Below are positions 52,943-61,514 of a stretch of 64,000 nt of DNA, one piece after another. Below the pieces are notes generated by a model. That model was given only the letters and a program-made list of their open reading frames with translations. It was not told the origin of the DNA and searched no databases. Within the stretch, counting starts at the first letter, position 1. Each line of letters starts with the position of its first letter. Location: NCBI GenBank assembly GCA_964353865.1, contig CAYGXJ010000127.1, positions 7,120 through 71,119 on the forward strand. The letters run 5' to 3'. The stretch is from RBG-16-64-43 sp964353865 (GTDB lineage Bacteria; Chloroflexota; Anaerolineae; Anaerolineales; RBG-16-64-43). The translations under genes and the position numbers were made by a program.

Positions 52943-54622
52943 CTAGCGGACCGGTTCGACGTTTAGCAACGAGATGCCGACCTGGATTCCCAGCGGGGAA
53001 GGAATGAAGCCGGTGAATCGGTCACTGCGATAGGCCTGCAGCGTGTCTTCGCTCGCCAGCACGATGTAGGGCTTATCGTTGAAGACCATCTCCTGCATCT
53101 CCCAGATGATCTTCTGGCGCTTCGCCTTGTCGACCGTAACCTGCTGTTCGAGGTAGAGCGCGTCGTAAGCCGGGTTCATGTAGCCGCTGTCACTCCACCC
53201 GCCATCCACGAATTGATCGCTGGTCATGACGCTCAGAATGAAATCCGGGTCCGGATCGGGTCCCCAACCCCACAGCGCCAAATCGTAATCCCCGGTCGGG
53301 GTAATGCGCGCAGTCAGGCTGTCGGGGTCCACAGATTCGGGTATGGACTTGATGCCCACTTGGCCAAACCAGTCGGTCATCATGTCGGCGATGCGCGGGT
53401 AGAGCGGATTGTCGGAGGGGAACTGCAGTCGCAACTCCAGGCGATCCTCGCCCTTGGCGCGTACACCATCGCTCCCCATGAGGTAACCTGCCGCCTCGAG
53501 GATGCGGTTGGCTTCGTCAAGGTTGAACCCGATATCCTGGATGTCGCTGTTGTGCCAGAAGCCGCCTCCCAGCGTGGGCGGAACGATCGTCGCCAACGGC
53601 GCGGCCAGTCCCTGGAATGCGACCTCGACGATATCGCTCTTGTTGATGGCGGTGGCGAGGGCCAGACGGACCTGCGGGTCTTCGAGAGCCGGGTTCCTCG
53701 TCGGCACGGGGTCATGATCCCGTGGCACCGAGTTGACGATCAATTCATAGAAGTAGCGCCCGGGGGTTGCCGTGGCGACAACGTTTTCAAAGCCCTTCAC
53801 TGTCTTGAAGGCACTGGCGGGCACCTCCAGGATGGTGTCGATGTCACCGACTTTGATGGCTTGGATCATGGCATCGGAGTTATCGAAAGTCTGGAAAATA
53901 ACCTGATCGATCTTGGGTGACCCGTCGACATACGCCCGGTTGGCGTCCAGGATAAGAATACCCTTGTCCTTGTCGAAGGTGTTGATCTTGAATGGGCCGG
54001 TCCCCACGACCTCGAAATTGTTGAAGTTCTGCAGGTCCTCCACCCCGGTGAAGCCCGTGAAGTCCTTGGGGTAGATGGCATACAGGAACGATAGTCGATA
54101 CTCCATGTTTCCGATGGGGCTCTCAAGCACGATCTGAAGCGTCTTGTCGTCGAGAGCCGTGACTTCCTTGAAGCCGGCCGGGTAGTTCGAGATGGCCGCC
54201 CAGCCGTCGGGGTTGCTCATCACGGCATTGATCGCCCAGGCCATGTCGTCTGCGGTGAACTTCTCCCCTGTATGCCATGTGATCCCGTCCTTCAGGGTGA
54301 AAGTCCACGTCAGACCATCGGCGGAGCTTGACCATTCCTTGGCCAATGCGCCGACGTACTCGCCGGTGGGTGCCTCCGTGACCAGAGGGTTATAGACCAG
54401 GTCGAAGACGTCGTACGACTCGGTGAGGAAGGCGTATGCCGGATTGAGGGTATCGGGTGCACCCAGCCAGCCAATTCGCAGCACAGCCGGCTCGCCGGCC
54501 GGACCCGGACCCTCAGCAGTCGGCGTCGCAGCTGACGAGGAAGAGGTGGCTTTGGGGCCACAGGCAGAGACAAGAAGGACAACGAGGAGCAGGAAGGACG
54601 CCCGGTGGCATCGAGTGGACAT
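52943..54622 (-). CDS. ABC transporter substrate-binding lipoprotein, family 5 (second operon)
   Basis: A 559-residue solute-binding protein. The signal peptide ends LLVSAC with Cys21 in the lipobox, then a Ser/Ala/Pro linker. The SBP_bac_5 domain shows the LAKEWSSSADGLTWTFTLKDGITWH signature and a C-terminal DLALWGWGPDPDPDFIL block. It should bind peptides or similar solutes. The ATG at 54622 with AAAGGAGA upstream is preferred over the open frame to 54859. It is the first gene of this operon and has its own promoter with a palindromic site. Confidence 0.92.
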   Translation of the reverse strand: MSTRCHRASFLLLVVLLVSACGPKATSSSSAATPTAEGPGPAGEPAVLRIGWLGAPDTLNPAYAFLTESYDVFDLVYNPLVTEAPTGEYVGALAKEWSSSADGLTWTFTLKDGITWHTGEKFTADDMAWAINAVMSNPDGWAAISNYPAGFKEVTALDDKTLQIVLESPIGNMEYRLSFLYAIYPKDFTGFTGVEDLQNFNNFEVVGTGPFKINTFDKDKGILILDANRAYVDGSPKIDQVIFQTFDNSDAMIQAIKVGDIDTILEVPASAFKTVKGFENVVATATPGRYFYELIVNSVPRDHDPVPTRNPALEDPQVRLALATAINKSDIVEVAFQGLAAPLATIVPPTLGGGFWHNSDIQDIGFNLDEANRILEAAGYLMGSDGVRAKGEDRLELRLQFPSDNPLYPRIADMMTDWFGQVGIKSIPESVDPDSLTARITPTGDYDLALWGWGPDPDPDFILSVMTSDQFVDGGWSDSGYMNPAYDALYLEQQVTVDKAKRQKIIWEMQEMVFNDKPYIVLASEDTLQAYRSDRFTGFIPSPLGIQVGISLLNVEPVR

Positions 54623-54656
54623 GGGGTCTCCTTTTGTCGCAATGGGGTGGCCCATT

Positions 54657-54691
54657 GATATTAGCACAAATCGCTTCGGTCTGATCAGACC
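54657..54691 (-). promoter_or_regulatory. Extended -10 promoter overlapped by a 14-bp perfect palindromic operator
   Basis: On the minus strand TGC-TAATAT (54657-54665) is an extended -10 about 35 bases before the ATG of the binding-protein gene. At 54678-54691 the perfect palindrome GGTCTGATCAGACC covers the -35 position. Its shape resembles GntR-type operators, but no regulator gene is adjacent. The rest of the 324-base divergent gap to rmuC (54692-54946) shows nothing else clear, apart from a weak plus-strand TATGGT at 54877. Confidence 0.55.
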
Positions 54692-54946
54692 CTCAAAGCG
54701 CATTGCCCAAAGAGCGAACCGCACCCCCTCGCAGTCGACGCCCACGTGCAGGATTGGGTGATCGGCTGCCGCCGGTCGGGCGCCGTGGAGTGCAGCTCCG
54801 GCAAGTCCACTGGCCGACGGGAGAGTGATTCGATCTCCCTGCAGCCCGTCCCCCTGCAATCGGAGAGCGAGTCGTGGTATGGTGAATGAGATGTGTCATC
54901 GTACGGTTTTGAGCTGTCACGCTCAACTTGCGCTCGCAGGAGAAGA

Positions 54947-56041
54947 ATGGATACCTCTCTCGCTATTGGCTTGATGGCCCTTGCCCTTCTGGCCCTGGTC
55001 GGGATGGCCCTGCTGGTCACCTTGCTCCTACGGCGCCCAGGCGATTCCGGAGGGCAAGCGGGTCCTCTGCAGGTACTGACCCAATCCATAGGTACCCTGC
55101 AGACGGAGATACGTGGCCTGGCCGAACGCGTGGCGGCGGTGGAACGCGGTCAGGCCAAAGTGGGCGAAGACGTGGCGGCGGTTTCGACCCGCCTGGTGTA
55201 CACGGGCGCGCTTGCCCAAGGGCTCACCGACACCACCGCCTCGATTCGCGAGGGGTTAGCTTCGGCCCAGGAAACGCTTAGCGCCTTGCGGTCGCAGGCC
55301 TCCGCCCGCCATGATATCGAACGCCAGACGGCGGAATCGATCCGCCGCCTGGAGGCAGTGATCGCCGGGACGCAATCGCGCGGCGCAGCGGGCGAGAACA
55401 TCCTCGATCTGGTGCTGGCACAATTGCCGGCCGAATGGCAAGTGCGCAACTTCCAAATCGGCAACAAGACGGTGGAATTCGGCTTGCGACTGCCCAACAA
55501 CCTGATTTTGCCCATCGACAGCAAGTGGACCTCCGCGGGCTTGCTGGAACAAATGGCCGACACTCGCGATCCGGACGAGCAGCAACGCCTCAAGGCGCAA
55601 ATCGAAAAGGCGGTGCTGGCCAAGGCGCGCGAGGTGCGCAAGTACATCGACCCAAGCGCTACCGTCAGCTTCGGAATAGCTGCAGTGCCCGACGCGGTGT
55701 ATGACCTGTGCGCCGCCGTGCGAGTCGAAGTCATGGAGATGGGCGTGGTGCTGCTGAGCTACAGCCTCTTCATCCCTTACCTGCTGCTGGTGTTCCAGAC
55801 CACGCTCAACACGTCCCACGATTTGGACCTGCAGCAAGTCAGCGCCTACATCCAGCGCACGCAGGAGAGCCTGACCGCCCTGCAAGCGGAACTCGAAGGG
55901 CGCCTCTCCAAGGGCATCACCATGGTCGAGAACTCGCGCGATGAGCTGCGGCTCCTGGCGAGCCGCGCGGCGCTGGGGCTCACCAGCGTGCAGCTGTCTT
56001 CGGGGGCGCAGGCCGACGCGCCGACACAGCGCGCCGACTGA
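54947..56041 (+). CDS. rmuC: DNA recombination protein RmuC homolog
   Basis: A 364-residue RmuC-family protein. One N-terminal membrane helix (about residues 5-27) is followed by a coiled-coil region and the RmuC nuclease-like domain. The domain is marked by SRGAAGENILDLVLAQLPAEW, then FGLRLPNNLILPIDSKW with the PD-D/E-like Asp, and YDLCAAVRVEVMEMGVVLLSYSLFIPYL. RmuC limits inversions at short inverted repeats. The ATG at 54947 follows CAGGAGAAG; an upstream in-frame start at 54893 lacks a good site. Confidence 0.93.
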   Translation: MDTSLAIGLMALALLALVGMALLVTLLLRRPGDSGGQAGPLQVLTQSIGTLQTEIRGLAERVAAVERGQAKVGEDVAAVSTRLVYTGALAQGLTDTTASIREGLASAQETLSALRSQASARHDIERQTAESIRRLEAVIAGTQSRGAAGENILDLVLAQLPAEWQVRNFQIGNKTVEFGLRLPNNLILPIDSKWTSAGLLEQMADTRDPDEQQRLKAQIEKAVLAKAREVRKYIDPSATVSFGIAAVPDAVYDLCAAVRVEVMEMGVVLLSYSLFIPYLLLVFQTTLNTSHDLDLQQVSAYIQRTQESLTALQAELEGRLSKGITMVENSRDELRLLASRAALGLTSVQLSSGAQADAPTQRAD

Positions 56042-56186
56042 ACCATCGAGGCTAAGTCCGCCGATCCTCACTTCCACAAACAGATGCTGGTGCAACGTGA
56101 GTCTCTGGGTTCGCCTCGCATTGTCCTCCTTCGCCGCGCCCGGGCTGCGTTCCACGACCGCACGCCGTGCTATAGTTGCCCCCTCT

Positions 56187-57110
56187 ATGGCCGACACCCC
56201 CGACATCCTCACAATTCCTACAACGGGTGCTTCCCATTCCCGTACCCGGGCTATCCTCGAAGCGCTCATCGCCTCGATGATTTGGGCGACCTCATTTGTT
56301 TTCGTCCGGGTGGGCATGGACGAAGTCGGCCCGCTGACCATGGCCGGCTTGCGCTATTTCGGCGCTTTCTTGCTCATGTTGCCCTTCATCCGCTGGCGAT
56401 CCAACGCGCGCGCCTTGCGCTCAAGGGGCGTTTGGCTCAGGTTGACTGGGATTGCCCTGGGCGTGTACACAGTGGGCAACGGAGCGCTCTACTGGTCGCT
56501 GAAGTACATCTCACCCACCACCGCCTCATTCATCGTCGGGCTGCTCCCGCTTCTGGTGCTGGCGGCCGGGATCGCCTATTTGCGCGAACGCCCGACCTTG
56601 CGCCAAGTCGGCGGCGTGGTATTGTGCGTGGCGGGCTGCGCCTTGTTCTTTGCGATGGGGCTCGCGCCGGGTCAACCGCTGGGCCTGGCAATCGCCGTGA
56701 TCGGGGTGGCAGGCTTTGCCGTGTTTGCCATCCTCAGCCGGGACGTGGCGCGCATGGGCCAACTCGACACCTTCACCTTGACCGCCCTGCCATTGGGGCT
56801 CGGCGGCGCGTCGCTGCTCATCCTGGCCATCTCGGTCGAGGGAGTCACGCTGCCCTCATGGCGAGTGTGGACCCTTGTCGGCTGGCTGGCATCGATCAAC
56901 ACGGTGCTCGCCTACATTCTCTACAATCGATCGCTCAAGATCCTGACCGCTCTCGAAGCCAATGTGGCCATGAACCTCTCGCCTTTCGCTACGGCGCTGA
57001 TGTCATTCATGATCCTCGGCGAACGGTTGACGCCTGTGCAGGTGATCGGCATGGTCATCGGGATTGTAGGTGTCGCCTTGGTGCAGGTTTCCGCTCGCCC
57101 GAGCGTATGA
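56187..57110 (+). CDS. EamA/DMT family transporter
   Basis: A 307-residue membrane protein with ten predicted helices in two EamA repeats (about 25-150 and 165-300). The first begins EALIASMIWATSFVFVRVGM; the second ends FMILGERLTPVQVIGMVIGIVGVALVQV. Relatives export amino acids, nucleobases or drug-like metabolites, although the substrate is unknown. The ATG at 56187 is chosen because a longer open frame from 55941 overlaps rmuC and has no membrane pattern. It lies between rmuC and the hydrolase gene. Confidence 0.9.
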   Translation: MADTPDILTIPTTGASHSRTRAILEALIASMIWATSFVFVRVGMDEVGPLTMAGLRYFGAFLLMLPFIRWRSNARALRSRGVWLRLTGIALGVYTVGNGALYWSLKYISPTTASFIVGLLPLLVLAAGIAYLRERPTLRQVGGVVLCVAGCALFFAMGLAPGQPLGLAIAVIGVAGFAVFAILSRDVARMGQLDTFTLTALPLGLGGASLLILAISVEGVTLPSWRVWTLVGWLASINTVLAYILYNRSLKILTALEANVAMNLSPFATALMSFMILGERLTPVQVIGMVIGIVGVALVQVSARPSV

Positions 57111-57165
57111 GACTCCGGCCCCCAAGAGTCGTTCAAGAGAGCGGCGTGTTGCCCAGGAGCGCGAC

Positions 57166-58047
57166 GTGACCCCAGAAGCCAATGCGGCAGTGGCGGCCCT
57201 CTCCGCGGGAGCCGAGGCGACCCAGGCGCTCGCCGCGTTCCGAAGTAGCTATCCCTCCCGTACGCTCGAGATAGAGGGTGTGGCCTGGGCCTATCGCGTG
57301 GGCGGCGCCGGGGGCAGGCCTTTACTGCTTCTGCCCGGGCTACAGGGCGCAAGCGAGGCCACCTTCGAACTGGCCGAGCACTTCGCACGAACGCGGCGGT
57401 TCATTGCCCTGTCGTTCCCGGCCCAGGCCACGAGCATGCAGGCACTGGTCCGCGGTACGACGGCCATTGTGGAGGCCGAGGCTGGCGGCGCCGTGCATGT
57501 TCGCGGTGCATCCTTTGGCGGGCTGGTTGCGCAGCGGCTGGTGCGGCAAGCACCGCAGTGGGTGCGTTCGCTCATCCTTTCGCATACCGGTCCGCCCAAT
57601 CCCGAGAGCGCACGGGCCAACCGCCGGGTGCTGAGCCTGCTGCGCCTGATGCCCGCGGCCTGGGTGAGTGCACTCATGCGCACCACCAGCGAGCGGGCTC
57701 TGGCTCCGCTGACCGATGCACGGCGCGAATTCTGGCGGGCCGCGAACAGCGAGCTGCTGCGCGAACTCACGAAGCACGCCGTCATTGCGCGCTACCAAGC
57801 CGCGGTCGATTTCGACCGCACTTCGCACTTCACGGCCTCGGACCTGCACTCGTGGCCCGGTTGCGTGCTCATCCTCGAAGGCGAGGATGACCCGCTGGTG
57901 GATGCCCCCGCCCACGCTGCGCTTCGAGCGCTCTACCCGCAGGCCCAGGTTCACACCTTCCTCGGAGCGGGGCATGCGGCGGCCATGGCGGACGTGCCCG
58001 GCTATGTGACGGTCATCGAACAGTTCATGTCCGAGAGCGACGGATGA
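57166..58047 (+). CDS. Alpha/beta hydrolase
   Basis: A 293-residue alpha/beta-hydrolase. The nucleophile elbow is GASFGG, the acid is in EGEDDPLVD and the histidine in GAGHAAAM near the C-terminus. The LLLPGLQGASEATF block supplies the oxyanion region. The GTG at 57166 with AGGAG six bases upstream is preferred to the open frame from 57070, which overlaps the transporter gene. Substrate unknown; esterases, lyases and C-C hydrolases share this fold. Confidence 0.88.
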   Translation: MTPEANAAVAALSAGAEATQALAAFRSSYPSRTLEIEGVAWAYRVGGAGGRPLLLLPGLQGASEATFELAEHFARTRRFIALSFPAQATSMQALVRGTTAIVEAEAGGAVHVRGASFGGLVAQRLVRQAPQWVRSLILSHTGPPNPESARANRRVLSLLRLMPAAWVSALMRTTSERALAPLTDARREFWRAANSELLRELTKHAVIARYQAAVDFDRTSHFTASDLHSWPGCVLILEGEDDPLVDAPAHAALRALYPQAQVHTFLGAGHAAAMADVPGYVTVIEQFMSESDG

Positions 58048-58362
58048 GCGACCGTCAAGCGCGCCGAGAGGCCCCCCACACTCCGCCGCAACTCCAGCGC
58101 GCGTTTGGCTAAGCCTTGGGCCATCCACGCCAAGAAGGCATGCCGGCAGGCGGGGGGCGCGCAACAAAGGTCAGTCCCATCCTTGCGTCTCTTGTGCGCA
58201 AGCCGGCGACAGGCGCGGTGGATGGCCGTCACTCCTACAGCACATGAAGCCTCCCCCACCAGCACGAGTAGAATCGGCTGAGATCCACGGCGGCAGATTC
58301 GGCGACGAAAAAGAACCCTCCGGCGCCTTCCGTGCTGCAGTGCGAACTTCGGACTTGTTACT
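58048..58362. other. 315-base gap without a recognisable gene
   Basis: It lies between the alpha/beta hydrolase stop and the kinase start on the plus strand. Short open frames on both strands have no recognisable features, and I see no clear promoter, hairpin or RNA. Confidence 0.4.
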
Positions 58363-58986
58363 ATGGGTCAACTAGTCTCCATCATCGGCAATGCCGGCGT
58401 GGGCAAGACCACCCTGGCCCAGGCTTTGTGCGCCACGGGGCAGTTCGTCGCCGGTCTGGAGCAGCATGCTGAGCGACCGTTCCAGGCCCTCTTCGCCGGC
58501 GACCTGCCGCGCTTTGCGCTCGCCAACCAAGTGGACTACCTGCTGCTGCGGGCCGAACAAGAAGAGGCTCTGCGCGCCTTCGCCGGAACGGGTGTCGTCG
58601 ATGGCGGACTCGACCTGGATTTCTTCGTTTTCACTCGGCTGTTTCATCGGCGCGGATACTTGAGCGGCGCGGAGCACGAGTTGTGCGAGCGCCTCTATCG
58701 CAGGCTGCGCCGCCTGATGCCAGCGCCCGACCTCTACATCCATCTGACGGCGCCCATCGAGGTCCTGACCACGCGTTTCCTGGCCCGCCACCGTTCGCTC
58801 GAGATTGCACGGGTGGAGGATGTGCCGCTCATCGACGAACTGCTCGCCGATTGGCTGGCCCGGGAGAAGCCCCGGTCGCTGCTGTCCATCGATGCGGGCG
58901 CCGATCACGACGGGTTTCGCCGCCGTATGCCGGACCTGCTCGCCGAAATCGATCGCCGATTGCATCCCTCGGGGAAATCCATATGA
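58363..58986 (+). CDS. Deoxynucleoside kinase-like P-loop protein
   Basis: A 207-residue P-loop kinase. The Walker A motif GNAGVGKT is at residues 9-16. The ERPFQALFAGD, the catalytic-type DGGLDLDFFVFTRLFHRRG block and the LYRRLRRLMPAPDLYIHL then TRFLARHRSLE lid resemble deoxyadenosine/deoxyguanosine kinases (dNK family). It would phosphorylate a deoxynucleoside with ATP. No Shine-Dalgarno is obvious before the ATG. The usual DRS motif is altered to DGG, so substrate choice is uncertain. Confidence 0.82.
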   Translation: MGQLVSIIGNAGVGKTTLAQALCATGQFVAGLEQHAERPFQALFAGDLPRFALANQVDYLLLRAEQEEALRAFAGTGVVDGGLDLDFFVFTRLFHRRGYLSGAEHELCERLYRRLRRLMPAPDLYIHLTAPIEVLTTRFLARHRSLEIARVEDVPLIDELLADWLAREKPRSLLSIDAGADHDGFRRRMPDLLAEIDRRLHPSGKSI

Positions 58987-59062
58987 CGGGCAAGAGCGGC
59001 ACGCAGCGCGTGCCGGAAGGCACCCAACTTGTCGCACATTCGCGAAATGGGAGGCAACTGCT

Positions 59063-59788
59063 ATGAGCGAGCGCGCACTCAAGCCAAGAATCCTCCATCT
59101 CCTTGACCAGGCCCACCAGGAAGTGTGTGGCTTTGGGGATCAGCTCTCGACCCAAGACCGGGCACAGGTCGGGCGCCCCGATCGCTGGGCAGCCAAGGAC
59201 TTGATGGCCCACCTCGTCGGATGGAACGGGCGCATGAACCGGCGCATGGCCGGCCTGCCAGATGGCGAATCGCCAAATGAACTGGAGGCGCTCGACCGCC
59301 TCAATGCCGCCCTCTTTGCCGCAAGCCGCACACGGACGTGGGAGGATCTATTGGCCGAGGACCAGCGCGCCCATGCGGAACTGCTGCGGGCCGTGGAGTC
59401 GATGAGCGAAGAGGACCTGATCCTTCCCGGGCGACTCGCGTGGGCGGGCAGCGGACCGGCATGGATGGCGCTCTTGGGACACGGCCACTGGCACCCCTAT
59501 CACCACTTGTGCATGTACCTGGTCGAACATGCTCAACTCGAACGCGCGACCCAGATTCAGGAGGCGATGACGCATGACCTGTTGGCGCTCGGTCAGGGCG
59601 ACCAGCACAAGGGTACTGCACTCTACAACCTGGCGTGCTTCTACGCGCTCACCCATCGCCCGCAGAAGGCCCTCGAGAACTTGCGAGAGGCGCTGCCGCT
59701 CGCGCCCAGTCTGGTTGAATGGTCGAAGCAGGACAACGATCTGGATTCGCTGCGCGAAGTGGGAGAGTTCAAAGCGCTCTACGTCTAG
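59063..59788 (+). CDS. ClbS/DfsB-type DinB-fold protein fused to TPR
   Basis: A 241-residue protein. Residues 1-165 form a ClbS/DfsB four-helix bundle (RWAAKDLMAHLVGWNGRM with a His, and HGHWHPYHHLCMY with several His). The last 70 residues, with ALYNLACFYALTHRPQKALENLREAL, are a tetratricopeptide-like repeat. ClbS detoxifies colibactin, but most relatives have unknown roles. The ATG at 59063 follows GGGAGG. It is the last plus-strand gene before a terminator. Confidence 0.82.
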   Translation: MSERALKPRILHLLDQAHQEVCGFGDQLSTQDRAQVGRPDRWAAKDLMAHLVGWNGRMNRRMAGLPDGESPNELEALDRLNAALFAASRTRTWEDLLAEDQRAHAELLRAVESMSEEDLILPGRLAWAGSGPAWMALLGHGHWHPYHHLCMYLVEHAQLERATQIQEAMTHDLLALGQGDQHKGTALYNLACFYALTHRPQKALENLREALPLAPSLVEWSKQDNDLDSLREVGEFKALYV

Positions 59789-59810
59789 AGGGCGACACGG
59801 CCGATGAATC

Positions 59811-59842
59811 GAGAACCCCGGCGCTGGCGGCCGAGGTTCTCT
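59811..59842 (+). terminator. Terminator after the DinB-TPR gene
   Basis: GAGAACC pairs with GGTTCTC and the stem continues with CGGC/GCCG around one mismatch, for about 12 bp with a short loop; TCCTTT follows. It begins 22 bases after the stop codon. Confidence 0.6.
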
Positions 59843-59994
59843 CCTTTGGCGGGCACGGAGACGCCGTGCCTTCGCGACTCGCTCCAAGTCGATGTTGCAC
59901 ATCTCCCCCGCACGATGCCTCGCGATAGCGATACGGTTCGCCAGCTCTCTTCGAGCAGTGTCAGCCCGCAGCACACAGTCCTGTCGAAAGAAGA

Positions 59995-60017
59995 CGGGCG
60001 GGAGTGTACCCCGCCCG
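59995..60017 (-). terminator. Terminator of the glycine cleavage operon
   Basis: On the minus strand an 8-bp stem (CGGGCGGG with its complement) and 7-base loop are followed by TCTTCTTTCG. It starts 28 bases after the gcvPB stop codon and faces the plus-strand terminator at 59811. Confidence 0.65.
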
Positions 60018-60044
60018 CTCTCGTGCATTGACCCCTCTCCCTGG

Positions 60045-61514
60045 CTACGCCCGGTCCATCTCCACCGGGCGGCAGCACAACACCAGTTCCTTGGCCGCCT
60101 TCACCTCGTCCAGCCGTCCGACGGGTGCATTGTGCGGCGCCTGGGTCAGAAGCTCCGGTTGAGCCTTGGCCTCCTCCGCGATGCGAAGAAGAGCGTCGGC
60201 GAAGGCATCCAGCGTGTCTTTGCTTTCCGTCTCGGTCGGCTCGATCATCAGCGCCTCGTGGACGATGAGCGGGAAGTAGTTCGTCGGTGGGTGGAAGCCG
60301 TAGTCCATCAGGCGCTTGGCCACGTCCAGTGCACGCACCCCCGGGGCATCCTTCCATTGGCCCTCGGCCACGAACTCGTGCATGCAGATGCGGTCATGCG
60401 GCACGTGATAGGCCTGGTTGAGGCGCACCCTCAGATAGTTGGCATTCAGCACCGAGTGGTCGGCCACGGCGCGCAGGCCGCTGGCACCCAGCATGCGGAT
60501 GTAGGTGTAGGCCCGCACCAGCATGCCGAAGTTGCCATGAAAGGCCCGCATCCGCCCGATGCTCTTGGCCGGGGTGATGAACCCATACAGTGGCGGTTCA
60601 TCGCCCTCGCCTTCTTCGAGGATGCCCACCAGCGGGCTGGGCAGGAAATCCACCAGGTGCGCGGCCACGCCCACCGGGCCCGAGCCGGGCCCACCGCCGC
60701 CATGAGGCGTCGAGAAGGTCTTGTGCAGGTTGTAGTGCATCACGTCGAAGCCCAGATCGCCCGGCCGCACCACCCCCAGCAGCGCGTTCAGGTTGGCGCC
60801 ATCGCCGTAGAGCAACCCGCCGCAGTCGTGCACCGCCTTGGCCACCTCCAACACGTGTTCCTCGAACAGGCCGAGGGTGTTGGGGTTGGTCAGCATCAGG
60901 CCCGCGGTGGTCTCATCGCACACCCGGCGGAAAGCCTCTAGATCGATGTTGCCGTGGGCATCGGAGGGGATCTCCACCACCTTGAGCCCGGCCATGCTCG
61001 AGGAAGCCGGGTTCGTGCCGTGAGCCGAATCCGGAACCAGGATCTTGGTGCGCTTCGTATCGCCGCGCGCCAGGTGGTAGGCGCGCATGATCAGCACCCC
61101 GGTTAACTCGCCGTGCGCACCGGCTGCGGGCTGCAGTGTGATCCCGGCGAAACCGCCGATCTCCTTGAGCCACTCCTGCAGTTGGTACATCAGCGCCAGC
61201 GCCCCCTGGGAGAACTCGCTCTCTTGCAGCGGGTGGCTCAACGCAAACCCAGGCAGGCGCGCCATGTCCTCGTTCACCTTGGGGTTGTACTTCATCGTGC
61301 ACGAGCCCAAGGGATACATGCCCTTGTCGACGGAATAGTTCATTTGCGAGAGGCGCAGAAAGTGGCGCACCACGTCCATCTCCGACATCTCGGGCAACGG
61401 CAGGTCGGCCCGCGTAAGGCCCGCGGGCAGGCGAAACGCCGGTACATCGCTGTCGGGCAGGTGTGCTCCGCGTCGCCCTGCGACCGAGATCTCGTAAATC
61501 GTGGGTTCCGTCAT
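60045..61514 (-). CDS. gcvPB: Glycine dehydrogenase (decarboxylating) subunit 2
   Basis: A 489-residue C-terminal half of P-protein, which carries the pyridoxal phosphate. The PLP Lys is in MHYNLHKTFSTPHGGGGPGSG. With GcvPA it decarboxylates glycine and passes the aminomethyl group to lipoyl-GcvH. The ATG at 61514 overlaps the gcvPA stop as ATGA and has GGGAGG seven bases upstream, so the two subunits are translated together. The start at 61658 would extend into gcvPA. No gcvT or lpd gene follows; they must lie elsewhere. Confidence 0.95.
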   Translation of the reverse strand: MTEPTIYEISVAGRRGAHLPDSDVPAFRLPAGLTRADLPLPEMSEMDVVRHFLRLSQMNYSVDKGMYPLGSCTMKYNPKVNEDMARLPGFALSHPLQESEFSQGALALMYQLQEWLKEIGGFAGITLQPAAGAHGELTGVLIMRAYHLARGDTKRTKILVPDSAHGTNPASSSMAGLKVVEIPSDAHGNIDLEAFRRVCDETTAGLMLTNPNTLGLFEEHVLEVAKAVHDCGGLLYGDGANLNALLGVVRPGDLGFDVMHYNLHKTFSTPHGGGGPGSGPVGVAAHLVDFLPSPLVGILEEGEGDEPPLYGFITPAKSIGRMRAFHGNFGMLVRAYTYIRMLGASGLRAVADHSVLNANYLRVRLNQAYHVPHDRICMHEFVAEGQWKDAPGVRALDVAKRLMDYGFHPPTNYFPLIVHEALMIEPTETESKDTLDAFADALLRIAEEAKAQPELLTQAPHNAPVGRLDEVKAAKELVLCCRPVEMDRA

